Assembly: GCA_902729315.2 (NCBI GenBank)
Contig: LR746272.1
Location: 12,724,327-12,788,326, forward strand
Length of the DNA stretch: 64,000 bases
Reading direction: 5' to 3'
Source of the DNA: Spirodela intermedia
Lineage: Eukaryota; Streptophyta; Magnoliopsida; Alismatales; Araceae
Shown: positions 9,981 to 21,474 of the stretch, in pieces
Layout of the letters: each line of letters opens with the position of its first letter
Position numbering within the stretch: the first letter of the stretch is position 1
Made by a program: the position numbers and the translations under genes
Notes under the pieces: generated by a model
What the model saw: the letters and a program-made list of their open reading frames with translations, nothing else
What the model was told of the DNA's origin: nothing
Database searches by the model: none

Positions 9981-10900
9981 GCCGGATTTCAACGCTGTCA
10001 ATCGCCGTCGCTTGCATACTGAGCCAGCTGTTCTATGTCAAGGACGCAAGTACCGCTCCCCCCTACGTATCTCACGTCATGCTGGGCGTCTGAGCTCTTG
10101 GGTATGGAGTTCCATTGTTCACGGGGAAAAAGCTCTCTTCACGAGGCGATGACAAAACTACCGTGTGCCATTACGCCTGTACCATCTCCAGAGTGAGGGG
10201 TCATTCCAAATTGTGGACGTTATTGTGAAATCCCTAGCACTGACGGCATTTCTTCTCACTGTAAAGCTCTGGCAGGAGGTGTGGGAGTCGCGCATCCGGT
10301 TGCCAAGACCGGTGCCGAGTGATAAGCGGGTGCTCGCGGCATGCTTGGTCTTTCATGCGGTTGGATTTCTGGTCATCCTCATACATCCAAATACCCACCT
10401 ACATGCGCCCTTTCGACAAGACATGGATACGAGCTCATCAGGGCCGAGTCATGAGATTCAGGAATGGGGAGCCCGATTGGAGCAGTATGCAGGTCTGGTG
10501 CAAGATTTCTTCCTACTTCCTCAGGTCGTCGGAAACATAGTATGGCAGCTCAAGTGCAGACCTCTGAGAAAAGCCAACTACCTGGGCATAACCTAGTTTA
10601 ATGAACGCCTACTTTGGCCAAGGGTATGAGTTTGTGGACCCTAGTTTAGGATTCTATTCCAGAACGGGGGATGTGGTCATAGCAGTAATTGCAGCTTTTC
10701 TGGCAGCCGTGATCCATTTCCAGCAGAGATGCGGCTGCCATGTGGAAACCAAACAGATACCGTGGTTGGGCGTCGGTAGGTTTGGGTATCTGGAGCCAGG
10801 AGGCTATGACAGTGTGGCTACGGTGCCATCGGAATCGGAGCTTGTGCCTGGTGCAGTGGAGACTGAAGGGTCGGCCGAAGCAAGGGCAGACACAGAATAA
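9981..10900 (+). pseudogene. DUF2921 gene fragment, copy 3 (C-terminal part)
   Basis: This stretch matches the membrane half of the intact gene from GGATTTCAACGCTGTCAA (compare about 5710) to the end. The frame is broken more than once. About 45 bp that encode the RLLPHAYDYARAPL region of copy 2 are missing around 10595, which separates the open frames 10165-10596 and 10601-10900. It keeps an informative difference: where copies 2 and 4 have TAG after AVP, this copy has TCG and reads on (SESELVPGAVETEG...) to TAA. Its 3' flank (AGGGCGGAG...CCACCCA) is shared with copy 4 and not with copies 1 and 2. Confidence 0.9.
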
Positions 10901-10943
10901 AGGGCGGAGCCACCCACCCAGGAGGTAGAGGTAACAGCCGCAT

Positions 10944-11059
10944 ATGTTACAGTGTCTTCAAGGCCTCCTCGTCCACCAGCTCTCTACAGCAGGTCAACGG
11001 ATCGTTGTGTTCCTGCAGCTTCCGCCGGGCGAAGTCAACCGCGTTCTAGTTGAGGAACA
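10944..11059 (-). pseudogene. Fragment of the PP2C last exon
   Basis: About 100 bp starting at CTTCAAGGCCTCCTCGTCCACC match 16899-17000, the antisense of the last PP2C exon at 16747-17314. The block just before it (10900-10945, ending GCATATGTTACAGT) matches 16583-16637, the 3' flank of DUF2921 copy 4. The roughly 260 bp between these blocks in the reference locus are missing here. It shows that the duplicated unit once included the DUF2921 gene plus the tail of PP2C. The phase corresponding to the PP2C protein contains a TAG-type change (GTTCTAGTTGAG against GTTCTGGCTGAG on the + strand). Confidence 0.85.
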
Positions 11060-11225
11060 TGTTAGATCTGAAAACAAGAGATGGATAAAACCCACAGAAG
11101 TGGACGGAGGGCCCTAAGATAACGAAGGGAGAGAGACAAAAAAGTAAAGTGATTCGTATTCAAGAAAGGAGAAATACAAGTATTTATATGTGACACGTGT
11201 TTCTATACGTGTAATACTCTTAATA
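11060..11225 (-). repeat. Copia 3' LTR
   Basis: Read on the minus strand this ends in CAGATCTAACA and contains ACACGTGTCACATATAAATAC with a TATA box, a typical short copia LTR. It is preceded (minus strand) by the purine-rich CTTGAAGGGCAAG at about 11226-11238, in the place of a polypurine tract. The expected terminal TG is TA here. No second LTR is found in the window. Confidence 0.7.
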
Positions 11226-13743
11226 CTTGCCCTTCAAGATGGATTGTGAATATTTTTCGCAGCCATCTTGGATAATATGAGTCTAAGTGGCGTATGGGAA
11301 AGAGATTTTGTTAGAATATCAGCAAGTTGATTTTGAGCTGGAACTAGAAGAATTTTTATAGTTTTATCAATTATCTTGCCACGACCAAAATGACAATTTA
11401 TTTCAATATGTTTAATACGTTCATTGAATGTTTGATTTGATGCTATAAAATTGAGGGAAGTGATGATGATATGTAAGAGTTTTTCAATAGTTGATGATAT
11501 GACTCTTGTTTAAGGTCATAAATAGATTTATGTAATTTACAAACAAGTTTGTCATATTGAGTAGATTATTGTATTGTGTCATTAAAAAGCAAGAGCTTCT
11601 TCTAATAAATATTTAAGAAGAAAAGTATTGAGATGTCAATGTTGCATAATCCCAAGAGCTAACAAAAGATTAATAGTGGTTGATTTAGCCACCAAAGAAT
11701 TAAGTGTCAAAAAATAGATTCATTAGAATAATACTTAGTTTTTTATAAACCCAATGGCAGCAATATAACTTTTTTTTGGAGGTAAATGTAAAACTAACCA
11801 TGTATGATTTGAAGCCATAGCACCTAATTCATCCTTCGTTGCCTTGTGTCAATGAGAAATTTTGACCGCTTGATGATAATATTGAGAATCACTTGGTAGA
11901 GATATTTAGAATAAAATGTTTATAAGTAGGAGAAAAAATAATCACAACAAAGATATTGGGATAATGGATATGAATTTTTTGAGGTGGAAGAGTGAGTAGA
12001 AAAAGTGTTGCAATGAAAATCTTGGAGATGAGAAAGTGGATGACAAGAATGAGTGAATTTTCGTGGTGGAAGAGTAAAGGAATAAAAGGTATCGTCTATA
12101 AAAAGTGTGGAATCAATAAGAAGATAAGACTCATTATCGATGGTAATAAGGTAAGATGCATTACCAATGGGAGAAGAATGTTCAAGCACGAGTTAAGGAG
12201 AAAGATTAGGGGAAAGATATCCACCAATATCATTCTCAACTTTTGGTAGAACAAAATATGGGAAAAGATCAAGTACATTGGTGGAAGGAGAAATAGATAG
12301 AAAGGGAAAATAAATTCTCCTGAAAGACGACATCTCTTAAAATATTTTTTTCTTATATTTTATGTCATAAAGTCTATAATCTTTGATTCTTTAGAGATAT
12401 CCAATAAAAATATAAGTTCTGGCCCTTTGAGCAAATTTAATTCAATTTGTAGTTAATGTAGAGGCAAAAGCCAAACACCCAACAACATGAAATGTTAAAT
12501 AATCCACTGGTTTTTGGTAAAGCAACTCAAAATGACGTTTATCATTGAGTAATAGAAATGACAATATATTAATAAAAAATGTAGATGTTAATACACAATC
12601 AATCCAAAACTATGGTAAAATATTTGTGTGTAATAATAACACCCGAATGACATTTAATAAATGTTGATGTTTCCTTTCCACATCAGAATTTTGTTGAGGT
12701 ATTTCCACACATGATACTTGATGTATAACACCCAAAATTTGAAAATATAGACTAAGATGAAGCTATTTAGCATTGTCAGATTGCAATTTTTTGATTTGAT
12801 ATTCAAATTGAGTTCTGACCCATAATAAAAAAATTGGAAATTATATTTTTCACCTCTATTTTATGTTTCATAAGGAACAATTATGTAAAACGTGTAGAAA
12901 TTTCAACCATGGTATAAAAAATATTGATGACTAGAATGGCTAATGGTATGAAATGGTCCCCAAATTCATAATGAATAAGATCAAATAAATTTACAAACAA
13001 GTGATTATGATTTATAAAAGGTAACCTTTTTTGTTTTGTCAAAGGGCACACAGTACAAGGAATATCATCCATATAAGTAGAATCAAGTGACCACTATTTG
13101 TATAAGATTTTTATAATTTTAGAAGACAAATGCCACAATCTATTATGTCATGTTTGAAAAGAAACTTTAGTGACAAATGTAGAGATTAAACTTTTTAGTG
13201 ATCCAAGGTTTATTTGGCTAATATCCAGTATGTAGAGTTCCTTTTCTTGATTAGCCTTGCCAATATTATTCTTTAAGTGTGTCTTGAATGATAAACCAAT
13301 TAGAGAAGAAAAATAATCTAAGTTAATTCACACGAGTGAGTTCACTCACTGAGAGTACATTATATCTAAATTGAACAACGAAAAGAACATTATTAAGAAC
13401 TAATGTGAGAAACAATTGAACATCTCCATCAAGGTGACATGAATAATAGTGTCATCAAGTAAAATAACTTGAGAATTTTATACTGGCTTGAGTGATGTAA
13501 AAAAATGAATACATGGAGATATGTGTTTTGATGCCCTTGAATCAACTATCCATCATTTGGTGGATGCAGAAACCTTACATTGATCAAGATGTATTTTGAC
13601 TGAAAAACAAGAACATGATATATGAGAAGAATAGTTTGTCTTCAGATCATTGACTGCAATAGATGAAGTTAAATGCTTAGTAGCTGACATGGTCAGCTGT
13701 TGACATTGATGTACATCTAGATTATGTAAAAAAATTTCACATG
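11060..13743 (-). mobile_element. Truncated, decayed Ty1/copia retrotransposon
   Basis: On the minus strand, broken by stops and frameshifts, copia domains can be read in order. They are the gag end and a protease box WIVDSRASKHI (13500-13560, catalytic DSG changed to DSR), the GAG-pre-integrase region with CTVCPLTKQKRLPF (about 13020-13060), and integrase with FDLIHYEFGDHF. Then come the reverse-transcriptase start TWLVLHLPPKK near 11780 and the RNase H end HIEINCHFGRGK and LADILTKSL near 11290-11390. The catalytic middle of reverse transcriptase is deleted. The 5' LTR and most of gag are missing. It replaces the 5' part of DUF2921 copy 4 and abuts the PP2C fragment on the other side. It cannot be autonomous. 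Confidence 0.88.
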
Positions 13744-16583
13744 TCTGATACCACAGTACATGGGACCCAACAGCAATGCTTACGGGCTCCGTGGTCCTCA
13801 GTTCCCAGCGTCTTTTCATGCGGTGGTGGATGTCGACGAAGAGGGACGATCCAAAACCGCCATGAATATGAGCGGCACCTTGACTCTGAGCATCATTAAA
13901 TATGGGCTTATGATGTTTGAAGGGTATGCCCAGATCGATATTGCCTTCGAAGGTTTGTATTTCGAGTCAAAGGGGGCTGGTGGAGAGCGTGTGATGTGCC
14001 TGCTGGGGTCTGCCAATCTTCCTCCTCGTGGAGGTGATCCCGCTGATCAATGGAAATTGAAGAATGATTCAGACACCAGAGTAGATCGGATCCCCCCTCT
14101 GAAAGGTGACAAAATAAAGCTTGTTGTTCGCGACCCCAAGTCATTTAACTTGACCAGAAGAGAAATCAAGGTGGAGATGATCAGTCTTCACAACAAGTCA
14201 ACCCCTAGGTACTTCGGCAAGGTGCAGATAGCTTTCCAGTCGGGTCGTTACACAACGATGAACTATAAATTCCAATCCGGAAATATCACCGCCAAAACCT
14301 GCAGTCCCGGCCCTCATCCGGAAATGTGGCTGGGTGATCACATAAAGGTCTACAAGGGACCAGATTTCTGTAACATTCTACATCAGCTTGCACCCTACCA
14401 ACTCATAGGAGATGTTACCAAACTGGATATGTGACTCCACAAATGACTACTGCAAGAAGATGTGGCCATTTCGATCGGACTTCAATGCGACTCATAGGAG
14501 TTATGACGATGTTAAGCTAATTATGGCTGATCTTAAGTGCAGGGCGAAGGGCAGCCCCAAAGGCGATAATGTCTCCGCAAGGGTGGCCCTTCTGTTCAAG
14601 GAGGTTCTTCCATGGGAGCTCAGTTATGAAGCTGCCCAAAGCACGAGCCTCTCTCGTCCGATTTTTTCGGCAGAGGGGTTTTGGAACGCCTCCAGCGGAC
14701 AGCTCTGCATGGTGGCTTGCGCCGGCGTGGATCCCTCGAGGTGCAACCTCCGCATCTGCCTGTATATGCCGACGTCTTTCTCCCTTACCCAGAGAAACGC
14801 CGTAGTAGGGAGCATCTTCCGCATCAGCGAGAGTGGGGACCTTTCTACTTTCGCTCTGTTGTTCGGACGGGCCATAAAAGCCGGTCAAGACATTGATGAC
14901 GGTAGAGAACTGCCCCCTTTGCTCGTTGAATCCGGGCTGTCGTATGAGTACTCAAAGACCAAGAAGGCCGCTGACTTCCCCCATATCGACGAGGCCTTCA
15001 GCAACGGTGGTGATATGAACAGAGCTTTGCTCAAGTATCCAAGGATGAACGAAGGCGTTGACCTCTGCCGTGATCTCATGCTCTCCGTCTCTGCGTTGCC
15101 CGTCCAGGGGTCAGGTAGCAGTTCAGGGAGTGGATATTTTAGACTTCAAATACTTACTCTGGGCTCCAAGTTTTGCGACTATGGTCTCTATCAGCCGTCA
15201 GGAAACTCGCCTGACAAACCTGCTCAAGCTGCCGCATCAACTCTGAATGTCTCAGCAGAGCTCGCGATCACCAGGAATCCTCGCAAGAAGTCCATGATGC
15301 TGTCCCTGGAGGGTCTGTACAGCCAGGCGACCGGAAAGATGTACCTGGTCGGCTGCAGAGTTGCCCCTGTTCCGAGGAAAACAGTATGTAACATCACTGA
15401 CTGGCAACATCTGGATTGTGAGATTAAGGTTGAGATCCAGTATCCACCCACGACTCTCCGAGGGCTGACTATGCCAACAGCCACAGTCTCGATAGAAAGC
15501 AACCGACCTAAAGACAAAGATCCCCTCTACTTCGATCCAGTCAAACTACAGACATCCGCAATCATGTACAGAAGTCAAAGTGAGGAGATACTCTCCGACA
15601 GACAAGTGGAAGTGGTCCTCCGGATTTCAACACTGTCAATAGTCGCGGCTTGCATACTGAGCCAGCTGCTTTATGTCAAGCAAACAAGTGCCGATGCCCC
15701 CTACGTATCTCATGTCATGCTGGGCATCCAAGCTCTTGGGTATGGTCTTCCATTGATCACAGGGGCAGATGCTCTCTTCACAACGCTATCGCAAAGACAC
15801 CATGCGTCATCATATCAATACGATCTCCAACGTGACGGGTCATTCCAAATTGCGGACTTTATTGTGAAGTCCCTTGTACTGACGGCATTTCTTCTCACTC
15901 TAAGGCTCTGGCAGAAAGTGTGGGAGTCGCGCATCCGGTTACCAACAGGGGTGCCAAGTGATAAGCGGGTGCTCGTGGTATGCTTGATCCTTCATGCGGT
16001 TGGATTTCTGGTCATCCTTCTCACAAATCCAAATACCCATCTTCATGAGCCTACTGGAACAGACATTTATAATAGTTCCCAAAGTCCGAGTCATGGGATT
16101 AAACATTGGGGAGCCCGATTGGAGCAGTATGCAGGTCTGATGCAAGATTTCTTCCTACTTCCTCAGGTCGTCGGAAACATAATATGGCAGATCAAGTGCA
16201 GACCTCTGAGAAAAGGCTACTACCTGGGCATAACCTTGATTAGGCTTCTTCCCCATGCTTACGACTACATTAGAGCTCCGCTGATGAACGCCTACTTTGA
16301 CCAAGGGTATGAGTTTGTGGACCCTGATTTGGGATTCTACTCCAGAACAGGGGATGTTTTCATACCATTAGTTGGAGTTTTACTGGCAGTCGTGGTCTAT
16401 TTCCAGCAGAGATGCGGCAGCCGTGGGGGAGCCAAATGGATGTCGTGGTTGGGCCTTGGTAGGCTTTGGTCTCCGGCGTCGGGAGGCTACGACAGGGTAG
16501 CCGCGGTGCCATAGGAATCGGAGTTTGTGGCTGGTGCAATGGAGACAAAACGGCCGGCCGAAGCACGGGCGGGCACAGAATAG
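13744..16583 (+). pseudogene. DUF2921 gene, copy 4 (5'-truncated, frameshifted)
   Basis: Homology to copy 2 starts abruptly at CTGATACCACAGTACATGGG (LMPVYMG in copy 2, about residue 86), directly after the copia element, so the signal peptide and start are gone. A one-base insertion near 14415 splits the frame: 13760-14434 ends at LHQLAPYQLI, and 14412-16514 (700 aa) resumes at MLPNWICDSTN. From about 15302 to 16549 the DNA is almost identical to copy 2, including the early TAG stop, while upstream the two copies differ by many substitutions and indels. The 700-codon frame keeps all the C-terminal helices and could still yield a truncated protein if transcribed. Confidence 0.88.
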
Positions 16584-16746
16584 AGGGCGGAGAGGCACCC
16601 ACCCAAGAGGGAGAGGTAACAGCCGCATATGTTACAGTTTGAGACCAACAAATCTCGAGACCTGTGTGTGGAGAGTATCCCTACTAGAAAAATAGAAACC
16701 TACCTCCGTCCTCAAGAATCAAAGAAAAGATCAGCGGCACGGCCCG

Positions 16747-19700
16747 TCAATTCGACAGGCCGTCCAGGAAACCCTGCAATTCCCTCAGCCCCTCTGTAGA
16801 TATGCTCCTCCTCACGGGCCCCCTCGGGGCCACCAGATTGGGCGGCGGCCTCGCCTGGAAGCAGACGACCACCACCGCCAGGTTGTCGCAGCTCCTCCTC
16901 TTCAAGGCCTCGTCCACCAGCTCCTTGCAGCAGGTCAACGGATCGTTGTGCTCCTGCAGCTTCCGCCGGGCGAAGTCAACCGCGTTCTGGCTGAGGAACA
17001 CGTCCCAGATCCCGTCACAGCCCATGATGAGAAACTCGTCCTCCTGGGTTAGCCTCGTCCTCATCACCTCCGGCTCGGCACTGAGCGGCCCAGCGCCATA
17101 CCCGTCCTTCATCCCTTCCATATGCCAGTCACCGAGCGCCCGGGAGACGTTAAGCTGCCCATTGAGGTAGCCGTCGTCGACGTACCCGCCCGATTCTTCG
17201 ATCCGCTTCTTCTCCCTGTTGCACCCGGGCTTGTGATCCCGGGACAGCTCGATGGCCTTCCCCCTGCGGCACAGAACTGCCCTGCAATCGCCGGCGTTCG
17301 CCACCACAAGACACCTGCGGCAGCTTTCCTCCATTAGAGTAAACTCCCAAGAAATCAGGGTACTAGGAAGAAGACAAGGAGTTCTTTCCCGATATGGAAA
17401 GGAGACTGACCTTCCCACGACGAGGGCAGCTAGTGCCGTCGTGCCGGAGGCGAGAGAAGAATTGATGGAACAAGCTTCGGCGAAGGCGGAGTCTGTGTGC
17501 AAAAATGCTGAGGAGACGACCCTCTCGATCTCCCCCGGAAAGTCTTTGTTCTCTAGAATGAATCGGGGCAAGTTATCGCAGGCAAAGTCAGCGGCATGCT
17601 TCCCTCCATGCCCATCGAAAACCTGGGCAGAGTTGAAAGAAACAATTTTTCTCTAAGTAATCTGTTCATCAGATTAAAATCACCACAGCGACGACAGCAG
17701 TTTTGATTTGAGCTGGAGTTTTTTTCATACTCGAAAACCTGATATCACGAGCACCAACGACCACAGAAATGAATGAAGAAAAACAGTTACTTGGTTAAGG
17801 AAAATACCCCATAGAAGGCACTAGGCCCCACTCCAAAGTCCCGAAGTCCGCAACTGTGTTCGAAATTGTCAAAACAGACGAAAACATCCTCCATGCTCGA
17901 CCGGAATCCTATGTCAGCCCAAGCCCCAGATCGTACCACTGGAACAAACTCAGCCTCAAAGCCCTCACTGACAGTCTCCACTTCAGAGGCGTCAACCGTC
18001 ACCTGTAAAGGCTAAACTCAGTACCTCTTAAACTTGATCCTCCACCAAAGCAAAGGGATAATGGCATGCATACAGTAACCACAAGAACAATTATCAGTGA
18101 AAAATAAAGAAATAGAGACAAAATTCATGAGGCAACTAGCATAGTAGGAAGAAGTCTCTGTAATTCAATGAGTTGCTGAGACAAACAAGAAGCAAGAACC
18201 AAAACTGCATATGTTAATAAGACCCAACAATGTGAAAAGAAAAGTTGAAAGGAACGATGAGTTTGTGCCCTCTTGTCAGATGTACCTTTGTTATCACATA
18301 TTGTTCACATTAAAAACGTTGGTTGTCATAACAAATTCACACGCTATAAAAATCAACGCAAATCAATTGGTTGTTATCATTTGGGACTATTTTCAAGGAT
18401 CTGGGTAATGACAGATGGAAATGATATAATGATTAACGACATATTTGAATTCCAGCTTCACTCCGTGGATAAGAGAAAATCCTTGAACAGGCAGAAAATC
18501 AGTCATATACCTAGTTATCAATTAAGAACTAAATTAAAATAGCAGCGTGAATGTATCTAGCGGTACATGCATACCTCAAATTGAATGCAGTGCCCAAGTC
18601 AATGAAAGAATAAACAGAGCACCACAAAAAAATAAAAAATAAACTGAGAAATCATCTAAAAGCATAAAATGCCATTATTGTTCTTGCAGAAGTCCAATAA
18701 GTTAAAAAAGAGAAATAAACCAATAAAATCGAAGGAACGCCAAAAAAAGGTCTTGATCCCACTTGAGCGATATTAAATATCAAACTGCTTGAACTTAAGG
18801 TCAAGGTTTATTATTTGCATTAAACAAGATGACATTCAATATAAGGAATGGTTTCATTATTAAGATGCATCTCATTTATCCCCCAAATACCATACCACAT
18901 TGGGACGTACTCTTCAATGATTGATATGCAAGTCAGGAGAGGATGTTGACAATAAAGCCTCATTCTGAAAAAATCACACGGCATAAAGATGTCTATCCCC
19001 GGAATCTATTATACATATTGTAGAATGAAATAACGATAACCCTGAACAGACAACATTTTTAAAGCCCACTTTTCGGACTGAACTTTTCTTGGTCTCATGG
19101 CTTATCATAGAGAATCACGGCAACCCTAGACCGGACCAAACACAAACCTTTATTCTAAGAGAGATGTTTTGAAACTGGTTAAGCAAACACTAGGGCCCTT
19201 GATGCATTAAATAAGCATTAATTACCGGCCACATAAATTTCGTTGGTCAAATGTTGCTGTGTGAATGGGCTCCACCAGGGAATAACTGTACAGCACAAAA
19301 TAATAGGAGCGAAACATCAATATGGAATCTCCTACAGAAGTTATTGTCTAATATTTGTTCCTGTTAATGACTAAACGAGAGACTGCTGATGTACATGAAG
19401 AAAGGCAGGCCGCTTGAATAGGACCTATTCTCTTAAAAGGCAGGAAGCAAAGCTGAATAGGAAAGGGATGTAAAATAATCCAGAATAAGATAATTATTTT
19501 AGTTTGAAAAGCAAAGATCACCCGTCAGATTCACTCCGGTTTGAGTGCATGGATTCATCAGTCCAATTCCCTTCCCTTCTAAGAGAATAATTAAGACTCT
19601 CCAGTATGAAGGTGCCATTTAAGTTAGAGAACAAGATGGAAGATTGATATTGCTTCGATAGCAATTGAGTAACCAAATCTACGTACCCAGATGGCTTATA

Positions 19701-20608
19701 TTATTAAATGATACAAAATCAAGACAGAGGCAACTACCGAAATAGACGCTTAAAATCATCCGGACATAACTTTCATATCAAGGAACCTTGTTTTGTTAAG
19801 TGGGCATTGTACTCTTAAAGGAATTCCGATTCTTATCTCATCCACACTATGTGAAGAAGGGTGGGCTGAAGTGAATTATCACATCACCACTCCTTGCATT
19901 AACCACTGAACCTAACTCATCAAATAAATTATTCCTTAAGTCTGCAGTCATGGCCCAACATAAATAAGTTCATAGTCAACCTCATTTACAACCCAATCAG
20001 ATTTTCTGAGAGGAGGGAAGAAAATTTGAAGTGAAATACTCACTCAAAATATTGTTATTGCAGGCTATGAATATGAGGAAAACTGGTCGTTCAATTAGAT
20101 CAATGTAATATTTCTAAACCAGATATAACTATCCGGACACTAGGTAGAGACTGCACTCAAAGTGGTGAGAAACCAATTATCAACGCATCATGGTCAGCCG
20201 TCAAACTTAACAAAAAAGGTCAACCTCCCTATCTATTAATCTACTGTTGTTACAACGCCAGGAGACACCTGAAAAACTAAAAATTAGATGAAATACACAT
20301 CAGTATGCAGAGAAAGAAAAGCATTATGCATTTTATAATTTTCCCTATCAAAGCATATATGGTAACCAAAAAATGGACGTAGACAGAAGTTTCCAGTGAC
20401 GCGCGATAAACAGAGAGCAAATGGATCTTACGAGAGAAGGATGACGAGCGAGAGATTTGCACGATGAGACCACACGCGGAGATGCGCTGAAGAACGGCCG
20501 ATACCCCCCAGCGAGTGGATTCGGGGGCCGCCTGTCGCTCGGGCTCCCATTTTCCCCATCCCTAACAAAACGCTCCATCTCCACGCTACCAGCCCAGTGC
20601 GCTCTCAT
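16747..20608 (-). CDS. Protein phosphatase 2C, four exons
   Basis: Exons in transcript order are 20608-20432, 18002-17808, 17622-17411 and 17314-16747. They give 384 codons including TGA (383 aa). This is a Mg/Mn-dependent Ser/Thr phosphatase of plant PP2C type. Metal-binding motifs are complete: the SMEDVF box in exon 2, YGVFDGHGGK across the exon 2/3 junction, LVVANAGDCRAVL across exon 3/4, then VSRALGDW, MGCDGIWDVF and SCDNLAVVV. Exon 1 encodes a proline/serine-rich N terminus and ends in a clear CTC/GTAAG donor. Its ATG (MRAHWAGSVEME) is my choice; the internal ATG at 20578 is possible. Intron 1 is about 2.4 kb. The last intron (17315-17410) is 96 bp and contains no stop. The substrate and subgroup are not certain. 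Confidence 0.9.
18003..20431 (-). other. PP2C intron 1
   Basis: An AT-rich 2.4-kb intron between the exon that ends ARHPSL and the exon that starts VTVDAS. The donor is GTAAGATC and the acceptor is CCTTTACAG. I found no gene or recognisable element inside it. Confidence 0.75.
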
Positions 20609-21474
20609 TCACCTCCATGTCGATAAATTCAGCAACAAAAGACGACAATTATACTGCCAAAGTCCTTTTCCGCCTCCAAACCAACAGATCACTACAAGAC
20701 GAACACTACCAGCGGAACAAATCCGAACAAAGACGAAACTGCAGGGCAGGAGAGGTCGAGAAAGAAGCAAAGAAGTCTTCCGCAACGGAATCCTTCACGC
20801 TTTCTTCCCAGGTATCGCTTCGACCGCACGACTCCCTGGTCTGCACGTAATTACACCCCGTCGGGCGTGCGGTCCCCGGCTAGGGTTTCGTCTTCAGGAG
20901 ACGTGATCGCAGAAGACGACGACGAACAAGAGGGTTCGAGGAGAACAAGAACCGCCTCTAGGGTTTCTTCGTCGGATCGGTCCGCGAGCCGTAGGCTCAC
21001 GCAGCCGCTTAAAGTCACCTACTGCGACAAAAATAAATAAGTTGGGCTGGGCCATAAAAATATCAACCTTGACTGTATAGAATGGGCCGCCATCCTTCTA
21101 GGCCCATTAGTTCGTAGTTCACCAATATGGTGGGCCCGGAATCGACAGATCATTGATGGTGACTCATTATAGGCCTCGCACGGTTCGGGAAAAGCGCCAC
21201 GTCAGCCAATACAATACCGATAGAAGACGGACAGGGCGCGTGGCTCATCCGTGTCCACGAGCGTCGTCCGAGGGGGAGTGAGAAGCTGTTGTTAGTGTTC
21301 TACTCTCATCTTCCACACTACTACCAGCTCTCCAAGGATTTGGGGGAGTGGGAGCTCTCCGATCCATCCCTATCTGTACGCAGCCACTCCCAGCTCTCCA
21401 TTGGGTGATAGCAGTACGAGATTGTATACGATTTACTCGTCCTTTTGTTCCAGTCCTTTTGTCAGTCGCTGTCG
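20609..21474. promoter_or_regulatory. Divergent promoter of PP2C and BASS2
   Basis: The two genes are head to head, 866 bp apart between start codons. The gap holds two telo-box motifs TAGGGTTT (20881-20888 and 20959-20966). It also holds a group of site II-like elements: TGGGCTGGGCC at 21043-21053, ATGGGCC at 21082-21088, GGCCCAT at 21101-21107 and TGGGCCC at 21131-21137. A CCACGTCAG box lies near 21197. Telo boxes together with site II elements are typical of promoters of broadly expressed plant genes. Which motif serves which gene cannot be told from sequence. Confidence 0.65.

Noticed and set aside
14412-16514. DUF2921 copy 4 as a normal 700-aa gene
   Set aside because: It starts inside the family domain just after a frameshift and lacks the signal peptide, so I call it a pseudogene, although expression cannot be ruled out.
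16747-17571. Single uninterrupted PP2C frame taken as the gene
   Set aside because: It lacks the SMED and FDGHGG motifs, which lie in upstream exons, and it includes a 96-bp intron that splits the LVVANAGD motif.
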